A stretch of 10,780 nt of DNA from Phoronis ovalis (taxonomy: Eukaryota; Phoronida; Phoronidae): positions 1 through 10,780 of the forward strand of contig JAOXYB010034429.1 of the NCBI GenBank assembly GCA_028565635.1. Direction: 5' to 3'. Made by a program: the position numbers and the translations under genes. How positions within the stretch are numbered: the first letter of the stretch is position 1; each line of letters starts with the position of its first letter. Below the pieces are notes generated by a model, which saw nothing but the letters and a program-made list of their open reading frames with translations, made no database searches and had not been told where the DNA came from. Positions 9,501 through 10,780 of this stretch are shown here, piece after piece.

Positions 9501-10492
9501 TTACAGGTGTTGATGTCTTCGTTACCTGGAGTCACGTATCTCACATCAGACTATCATTTTTTTTACAGGTGTTTAAGCCACCCAATCCGTGGACTCAAGC
9601 CCTGCTGAATGTGCTAGCAGAACTGCATCAGGAACAAAGTCTTAAGCTCAACCTTAAGTTTGAAATAGAAGTCTTGTGTAGAACGCTGTGTGTGGAGATT
9701 TGTGTAAGTTTAGCTAGATGCATACTGTATATACTAATTTACTGTGGGTGGATATGTAATTTATAAAAAAAAAATTTTGAAATATGCTAAAAAAATACTA
9801 TACATTGTGTTAGTACTAAAACATTGTCTTCAGACCATCTTCTACGATTTAAAGTAGAACTGCCCTTGACCAATACTGTGATTTAAAGTAGAACTGCCCT
9901 TGACCAATACTGTGATTTGTTGTGGACAGTACATAAGCATGTAATGCATGGAGACTTTCAATTGCTGGAAACTTTAGTTATCTTTTAATTTATAGTTAAT
10001 ATGGTTGGCTCTGCAACCCCTATAATATATTTGTAAATTGTTGTTCTTTATTATCAGGATTTGACAGCTGCCGTGTACCTAAGAGATAGTAACAGACTGG
10101 CAGTGTTAGAACCACAGCTTGCTAGAAATATTCCAACTAAGAAGGAGGCCCCTGCTGTGGCGACTCCTATACCAGATGACCAGCAGCAAACGACCTTGAC
10201 ACAGTTCACCATTCCTCCTCCGGCGACGCAAGATCCCACTCCAACTCCGCAGCCTCAGGCACCTACACCACCACAGCCTCAGTTTGCCTATAGTGATATT
10301 ACGACCCAATCTTTTTCGGGTATGCAACCACATGTATCGACTAATGACTCGATTTCACTGTTCCAAGCTCATCCCCAGTTGAAGCAATATGTTCGACCAG
10401 CGCTGGAACGTGCAGTACAGGAATTGTTGCCGCCCGTGGTTGAGAGATCTATCAAGATAGCTCTGACCACATGTGAGCAGATTATCAAAAAG
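418..10492 (+). CDS. CNOT1: CNOT1, scaffold subunit of the CCR4-NOT deadenylase complex; internal part of the gene, 20 exons
   Basis: Proposed join: 418-528, 1079-1374, 1647-1776, 1938-2045, 2270-2386, 2751-2873, 3291-3445, 3851-3995, 4398-4590, 4942-5061, 5479-5663, 6165-6289, 6597-6786, 7124-7342, 7607-7747, 8162-8341, 8637-8753, 9143-9253, 9569-9703, 10058-10492. The joined frame is open for 1112 codons, and every internal intron is GT-AG with matching phase. CNOT1 holds together the cytoplasmic complex that shortens mRNA poly(A) tails and represses translation. It binds CNOT10/11, the CAF1/CCR4 nucleases, DDX6, CNOT9 and CNOT2/3. Recognition rests on long conserved blocks recalled from vertebrate CNOT1, such as [73 protein letters not shown] and [10 protein letters not shown]. 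Residue numbers in the exon entries count from the first codon of exon 1. Both ends are missing because of the window, not because of damage. Intact introns argue against a retrocopy. Confidence 0.97.
529..1078 (+). other. CNOT1: CNOT1 intron 1 of window
   Basis: 550 nt, the longest complete intron here, with gtaagc at the start and tatag at the end. It is AT-rich with short A and T runs. I see no exon with CNOT1 similarity, no tRNA, no C/D-box pair and no mobile element. Confidence 0.85.
1079..1374 (+). CDS. CNOT1: CNOT1 exon 2 (HEAT region)
   Basis: 296 nt, residues 38-135 plus two bases of Trp136, so it ends in phase 2. The acceptor is aattatag and the donor gtaagg. Recognisable pieces are SELDHPGF, then [27 protein letters not shown], and [10 protein letters not shown] followed by DVATW. 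The vertebrate equivalents are YELDHPGF, FPVDLIYRPW, FCFADYPCH and LKAPPEDDNR. The donor is placed after TG so that exon 3 restores TGG (Trp). Reading on as if there were no intron reaches a stop at 1376-1378. Confidence 0.97.
1647..1776 (+). CDS. CNOT1: CNOT1 exon 3 (HEAT region)
   Basis: 130 nt. The first base completes Trp136, followed by residues 137-179. It begins [18 protein letters not shown] and ends [10 protein letters not shown], matching vertebrate KSLDLIESLLRLAEVGQY and DMLVLALLQI. The acceptor is tgcttgtag and the donor gtaagt. It encodes a helix pair of the HEAT solenoid, with no catalytic residues expected. Confidence 0.97.
1938..2045 (+). CDS. CNOT1: CNOT1 exon 4 (HEAT region)
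   Basis: 108 nt, phase 0/0, residues 180-215. It contains [20 protein letters not shown] and LHYAWHCQ, nearly the same as vertebrate [20 protein letters not shown] and LHYAWHGQ. It is among the most conserved blocks of the N-terminal arm. The acceptor is ccattgcag and the donor gtaaat. Being symmetric, it could be skipped without a frameshift, though that would break the solenoid. Confidence 0.98.
2270..2386 (+). CDS. CNOT1: CNOT1 exon 5 (HEAT region)
   Basis: 117 nt, phase 0/0, residues 216-254. It encodes [20 protein letters not shown] and [13 protein letters not shown], matching vertebrate [20 protein letters not shown] and [13 protein letters not shown]. The acceptor is tacatttcag and the donor gtaaat. 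It continues the HEAT solenoid directly from exon 4. Confidence 0.98.
2387..2750 (+). other. CNOT1: CNOT1 intron 5, containing a duplicated acceptor
   Basis: 364 nt. It holds an AT-rich inverted repeat at 2500-2525 and the upstream copy of the 54-bp tandem repeat (2683-2736). It includes an acceptor-like site ending at 2696 that is identical to the real one at 2749-2750. Confidence 0.9.
2683..2790 (+). repeat. 54-bp perfect tandem duplication across the exon 6 acceptor
   Basis: Copy 1 is 2683-2736 and copy 2 is 2737-2790, and the identity runs one base further. Each copy holds a 14-nt T-rich tract ending in ttttag plus the first 40 nt of exon 6. The unit is 18 codons long. Perfect identity points to a very recent duplication, an allele-specific variant or an assembly error. 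Confidence 0.97.
2751..2873 (+). CDS. CNOT1: CNOT1 exon 6 (HEAT region), using the downstream of two duplicated acceptors
   Basis: 123 nt, phase 0/0, residues 255-295. It encodes [32 protein letters not shown] and DKIREHG, collinear with vertebrate CNOT1. The start is set by protein homology. An identical acceptor with an identical exon beginning lies 54 nt upstream (exon start 2697), but from there the frame reads 17 codons and stops at TAG 2748-2750, which is the downstream acceptor itself. Only the start at 2751 gives a continuous protein. The donor is gtaagt. Confidence 0.95.
2874..3290 (+). other. CNOT1: CNOT1 intron 6
   Basis: 417 nt with gtaagt and attccag ends. The complementary strand carries a 108-codon open frame (3210 down to 2884) with no motif I recognise, most likely a chance frame in AT-rich DNA. 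No other feature was seen. Confidence 0.85.
3291..3445 (+). CDS. CNOT1: CNOT1 exon 7 (HEAT region)
   Basis: 155 nt, residues 296-346 plus two bases of Gly347. It begins [20 protein letters not shown] and ends [18 protein letters not shown]. The vertebrate blocks are [20 protein letters not shown] and LPPETLATMLACLQACAG. The short EEHPHAKTN segment between them is variable. The donor gtatgc is weaker than its neighbours. It is supported by the GG+G codon join with exon 8 and by the conserved GSVS..EL junction. Confidence 0.96.
3446..3850 (+). other. CNOT1: CNOT1 intron 7, with a cluster of short inverted repeats
   Basis: 405 nt. Around 3510-3562 lie two adjacent potential hairpins: AGCA/TGCT enclosing GCGAC/GTTGT at 3510-3538, then AACTCT/AGAGTT at 3539-3562. 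The open frames across this intron do not resemble CNOT1 and the intron has matching splice phases, so I treat it as non-coding. Confidence 0.8.
3851..3995 (+). CDS. CNOT1: CNOT1 exon 8 (end of HEAT region, start of linker)
   Basis: 145 nt. The first base completes Gly347, followed by residues 348-395. It begins [18 protein letters not shown], matching vertebrate SVSQELSETILTMVANCS, then becomes a Pro/Gly/Thr-rich tail ([18 protein letters not shown]) with little similarity to vertebrates. The folded N-terminal arm ends here and the flexible linker begins. The acceptor is tttctccag and the donor gtaagt. Confidence 0.94.
3996..4397 (+). other. CNOT1: CNOT1 intron 8
   Basis: 402 nt, gtaagt to acttag, AT-rich especially near 4220-4270. 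A 61-codon frame on the complementary strand has no recognisable motif. Nothing further is seen. Confidence 0.85.
4398..4590 (+). CDS. CNOT1: CNOT1 exon 9 (disordered Gly/Ser/Pro linker)
   Basis: 193 nt, residues 396-459 plus one base of Gly460. It encodes a low-complexity Gly, Ala, Leu, Ser and Pro segment with [18 protein letters not shown] and [11 protein letters not shown]. Vertebrate CNOT1 has a comparable linker with GFPPNLGSAF and SPAKAFPPL, which supports the assignment although overall identity is low. The acceptor acttag has a poor pyrimidine tract. The donor is gtaagc. No folded domain is expected. Confidence 0.9.
4591..4941 (+). other. CNOT1: CNOT1 intron 9
   Basis: 351 nt with gtaagc and tatttcag ends. 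AT-rich, with no exon-like, RNA-gene-like or repeat feature that I can support. Confidence 0.85.
4942..5061 (+). CDS. CNOT1: CNOT1 exon 10 (disordered linker)
   Basis: 120 nt, carrying the last two bases of Gly460, residues 461-499 and the first base of Ala500. It encodes a Met, Thr, Gly and Gln-rich stretch with [19 protein letters not shown]. No firm residue-level match to vertebrates can be claimed. The call rests on a good acceptor (tgtatttcag), an open frame, matching phases with exons 9 and 11, and its place in the linker. The donor is gtagga. Confidence 0.85.
5062..5478 (+). other. CNOT1: CNOT1 intron 10, with two hairpins near its 3' end
   Basis: 417 nt. It contains an 8-bp inverted repeat with an AAAA loop at 5335-5354 (one G-T pair) and a 6-bp inverted repeat TCGTGA/TCACGA at 5394-5420. 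The stretch between them is less AT-rich than the rest of the intron. No known RNA family is recognised. Confidence 0.8.
5479..5663 (+). CDS. CNOT1: CNOT1 exon 11 (start of TTP-binding domain)
   Basis: 185 nt. The first two bases complete Ala500, followed by residues 501-561. After a short [14 protein letters not shown] lead it gives [20 protein letters not shown], then [18 protein letters not shown], almost identical to vertebrate [20 protein letters not shown] and PTMSVDEVLEMLQRFKDS. In vertebrates this MIF4G-like helical domain docks short peptides of tristetraprolin-type RNA-binding proteins to bring deadenylation to AU-rich mRNAs. The donor gtaaga lies in an imperfect repeat that contains further donor-like sites. 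Confidence 0.97.
5661..5738 (+). repeat. Imperfect ~28-nt repeat starting at the exon 11 donor
   Basis: 5661-5688 (agggtaagatacaact...) resembles 5689-5717 (agggtaaaatacaact...) with a few substitutions and a one-base insertion. A partial third unit (cagtgagatacaat) begins at 5719. Each unit starts with a donor-like gtaaga, gtaaaa or gtgaga. Only the first keeps the CNOT1 frame. Confidence 0.75.
5664..6164 (+). other. CNOT1: CNOT1 intron 11
   Basis: 501 nt, gtaaga to tttgtag. Apart from the repeat at its 5' end it is AT-rich with no recognised feature. Confidence 0.85.
6165..6289 (+). CDS. CNOT1: CNOT1 exon 12 (TTP-binding domain)
   Basis: 125 nt, residues 562-602 plus two bases of Thr603. 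It encodes [20 protein letters not shown] and [14 protein letters not shown], matching vertebrate [20 protein letters not shown] and ACLFGGIIEKGLVT. The acceptor is aatttgtag and the donor gtgagt. The AC|G split codon is restored by exon 13. Confidence 0.98.
6290..6596 (+). other. CNOT1: CNOT1 intron 12
   Basis: 307 nt, gtgagt to atatag. It has an open frame leading into exon 13 (from 6466), but its intron part has no CNOT1 similarity. Nothing else is seen. Confidence 0.85.
6597..6786 (+). CDS. CNOT1: CNOT1 exon 13 (TTP-binding domain)
   Basis: 190 nt. The first base completes Thr603, followed by residues 604-666. It encodes [37 protein letters not shown] and [19 protein letters not shown], the best-conserved run in the window (vertebrate [55 protein letters not shown]). 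The acceptor is gttatatag and the donor gtacgt. The protein frame stays open for 35 codons into the intron, which would give a truncated product if the intron were retained. Confidence 0.98.
6787..7123 (+). other. CNOT1: CNOT1 intron 13, with a possible structured RNA in its 5' part
   Basis: 337 nt, gtacgt to tatttcag. The 5' third (about 6796-6889) is richer in G+C than the rest and can be folded by eye into two hairpins flanking an ACAGCA. The remainder is AT-rich and featureless. Confidence 0.8.
6796..6889 (+). ncRNA. Weak candidate intronic H/ACA-like snoRNA
   Basis: Hairpin 1 spans 6796-6834: an outer GCT...AGC stem with inner GGT/ACC, and an apical stem GGCCT (6809-6813) with AGGCT (6819-6823). 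ACAGCA at 6837-6842 fits the H-box pattern ANANNA. Hairpin 2 spans 6843-6876 with GGTGT/ACACC and an inner CAC/GTG. An ACA at 6884-6886 is followed by three bases. As I recall, human CNOT1 introns host H/ACA snoRNAs (SNORA46, SNORA50A). Against it: the candidate is shorter than usual, and seven bases separate hairpin 2 from ACA. This is a pattern fit only. Confidence 0.2.
7124..7342 (+). CDS. CNOT1: CNOT1 exon 14 (end of TTP-binding domain, Thr/Ser-rich linker)
   Basis: 219 nt, phase 0/0, residues 667-739. The first five residues YIEYG close the preceding domain (vertebrate EYIEYGQQ). The rest is low-complexity: by hand count 20 Thr and 13 Ser among the 73 residues. Vertebrates have a Thr/Val/Ala/Gln-rich linker at the same place, with similar composition but no clear alignment. 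The acceptor is atatttcag and the donor gtaaat. It joins the TTP-binding domain to the CAF1-binding MIF4G domain and is probably flexible. Confidence 0.93.
7607..7747 (+). CDS. CNOT1: CNOT1 exon 15 (start of CAF1-binding MIF4G domain)
   Basis: 141 nt, phase 0/0, residues 740-786. It begins [20 protein letters not shown] and continues [20 protein letters not shown], ending MQQK. The vertebrate counterparts are PSINTTNIDTLLVATDQ and [20 protein letters not shown]. This is the first helix of the MIF4G domain, which in human CNOT1 binds the CNOT7/CNOT8 deadenylase and the helicase DDX6. The acceptor is cctttttag and the donor gtatac. The open frame runs 61 codons into the next intron, probably by chance. 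Confidence 0.97.
7748..8161 (+). other. CNOT1: CNOT1 intron 15
   Basis: 414 nt, gtatac to cactttag. The exon 15 frame remains open to a TAA at 7931-7933, but the encoded sequence is unlike CNOT1. AT-rich, with no further feature. Confidence 0.85.
8162..8341 (+). CDS. CNOT1: CNOT1 exon 16 (CAF1-binding MIF4G domain)
   Basis: 180 nt, phase 0/0, residues 787-846. It encodes [44 protein letters not shown] and IRETYRNIK, matching vertebrate [30 protein letters not shown] and LNETYRNIK. The acceptor is ccactttag and the donor gtaggc. It forms part of the helical surface for CAF1-family nucleases. Confidence 0.98.
8637..8753 (+). CDS. CNOT1: CNOT1 exon 17 (CAF1-binding MIF4G domain)
   Basis: 117 nt, phase 0/0, residues 847-885. 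It encodes [20 protein letters not shown] and [19 protein letters not shown], against vertebrate [20 protein letters not shown] and LGHWLGMITLAKNKPILH. The acceptor is gtttattag and the donor gttagt. Confidence 0.98.
8754..9142 (+). other. CNOT1: CNOT1 intron 17
   Basis: 389 nt, gttagt to atttag. AT-rich, with several AATAAA words but no supporting context for a poly(A) site. Nothing else is seen. Confidence 0.85.
9143..9253 (+). CDS. CNOT1: CNOT1 exon 18 (CAF1-binding MIF4G domain)
   Basis: 111 nt, phase 0/0, residues 886-922. It encodes [20 protein letters not shown], then [12 protein letters not shown], matching vertebrate [20 protein letters not shown] and [12 protein letters not shown]. 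The acceptor is ttatttag and the donor gtaagt. Confidence 0.98.
9254..9568 (+). other. CNOT1: CNOT1 intron 18, with an upstream acceptor-like site
   Basis: 315 nt, gtaagt to tttacag. It holds a decamer-scale repeat of TCACGTCAC at 9288-9312 and an acceptor-like ttacag ending at 9506. The 11-mer ttacaggtgtt at 9501-9511 recurs exactly at the real acceptor (9563-9573). Confidence 0.85.
9569..9703 (+). CDS. CNOT1: CNOT1 exon 19 (end of CAF1-binding MIF4G domain)
   Basis: 135 nt, phase 0/0, residues 923-967. It encodes [20 protein letters not shown] and [20 protein letters not shown], like vertebrate [20 protein letters not shown] and [20 protein letters not shown]. The acceptor is the tttttttacag at 9567-9568. 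A second acceptor-like tacag lies at 9502-9506 but would shift the frame. The donor gtaagt is placed after the TGT codon at 9701-9703. The exon's final Cys is not conserved in vertebrates. Confidence 0.97.
9704..10057 (+). other. CNOT1: CNOT1 intron 19
   Basis: 354 nt, gtaagt to ttatcag. It contains a perfect 34-bp tandem repeat (9846-9918) and A/T homopolymer runs near 9765-9795. No exon-like segment. Confidence 0.85.
9846..9918 (+). repeat. 34-bp perfect tandem repeat in intron 19, about 2.1 copies
   Basis: Copy 1 is 9846-9879 and copy 2 is 9880-9913. The first five bases of a third copy (gattt) follow at 9914-9918. The copies are identical. The unit has no recognised motif and lies well inside the intron, far from both splice sites. 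Confidence 0.97.
10058..10492 (+). CDS. CNOT1: CNOT1 exon 20 (Pro/Gln-rich linker and start of CAF40-binding domain)
   Basis: 435 nt, the longest exon here, phase 0/0, residues 968-1112. It begins [20 protein letters not shown], equivalent to the [20 protein letters not shown] region of vertebrates. Exon residues 31-75 form a Pro/Gln/Thr-rich linker with repeated TP and QP pairs. It then gives [20 protein letters not shown] and [19 protein letters not shown], matching vertebrate [20 protein letters not shown] and VVDRSIKIAMTTCEQIVRK. That last part starts the DUF3819 domain that binds CAF40 (CNOT9). The donor is gtacac. The next exon is beyond the window. Confidence 0.97.
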
Positions 10493-10780
10493 GTACACAA
10501 ATCTTTTCAGGCTGATAATTACAAAATAAACAACGCACGTGTCTGCTTTGTCTTCCTTTTCACATCATTGTTCGTAACATTGATCCACTTTAATTAAGTT
10601 TTTGTTGAACTTTTTGTTTCGCTTTGAAAATCTAAAGCTTGCCATGTACACATACTGTGTACTAAATTATTAATAAGAGCTTGTGGCGTTGTAAACTGTT
10701 ATTACGTTTAATTTATTCATTTGGAAGTTGTGACCTTTCCATTAAACCTGCATTGTCATTGCTATGATTTGTGCTTTGCT
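10493..10780 (+). other. CNOT1: 5' part of CNOT1 intron 20
   Basis: It starts with gtacac and runs off the window. The vertebrate continuation (DFALDSEESRMR) is not found in any frame here, so the next exon lies downstream. An acceptor-like tttcag at 10505-10510 is too close to the donor to be used. Confidence 0.85.

Noticed and set aside
10054-10333. Open frames on the complementary strand over exon 20
   Set aside because: They are shadows of a long, composition-biased coding exon and show no independent similarity or gene structure.
418-10492. A processed pseudogene of CNOT1
   Set aside because: Introns are intact, all splice phases match, and the 1112-codon frame has no stop or frameshift.
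1-10780. CRISPR array, tRNA or rRNA genes, bacterial operon, viral or transposon genes
   Set aside because: No spaced direct-repeat array, no cloverleaf with A and B box sequences, no ribosomal RNA sequence and no recognisable transposase or reverse transcriptase frame. The whole window is explained by one spliced animal gene.

Overview
The window is an internal piece of a single intron-rich animal gene on the + strand: CNOT1, the scaffold subunit of the CCR4-NOT deadenylase complex. Twenty consecutive exons can be placed between 418 and 10492. All are bounded by AG acceptors and GT donors, and joined they give one uninterrupted frame of 3336 nt (1112 codons). The conceptual protein matches the remembered order and wording of vertebrate CNOT1 from the middle of the N-terminal HEAT region to the start of the CAF40-binding domain. 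The initiator codon, the N-terminal quarter or so, and the C-terminal NOT1 domain lie outside the window.

Organism: a eukaryote, and a metazoan given how close the protein is to vertebrate CNOT1. Introns are numerous, AT-rich and mostly 160-550 nt, and the linkers differ from vertebrates. This suggests an invertebrate, perhaps a lophotrochozoan such as a mollusc. The species-level guess is inference only.

Layout: 1-417 is the tail of an upstream intron. Exons 1-8 (418-3995) encode the second half of the N-terminal HEAT repeats. Exons 9-10 (4398-5061) encode a Gly/Ser/Pro/Gln-rich linker. Exons 11-13 and the start of exon 14 (5479-7138) encode the region that in vertebrates binds TTP-family RNA-binding proteins. 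The rest of exon 14 is a Thr/Ser-rich linker. Exons 15-19 (7607-9703) encode the MIF4G domain that binds the CAF1 nuclease (CNOT7/8) and DDX6. Exon 20 (10058-10492) encodes a Pro/Gln/Thr-rich linker and the start of the CAF40 (CNOT9)-binding domain. 10493-10780 is the start of the next intron.

The window is an ordinary housekeeping gene and I see no new multi-gene system in it. The unusual features are local duplications at splice sites. A 54-bp perfect tandem repeat duplicates the acceptor and first 40 nt of exon 6, and using the upstream copy would put a stop codon in frame. Exon 19 has a second acceptor-like site 62 nt upstream. The exon 11 donor sits in an imperfect ~28-nt repeat. A 34-bp perfect tandem repeat lies in intron 19. 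Intron 13 holds a possible H/ACA-like fold.
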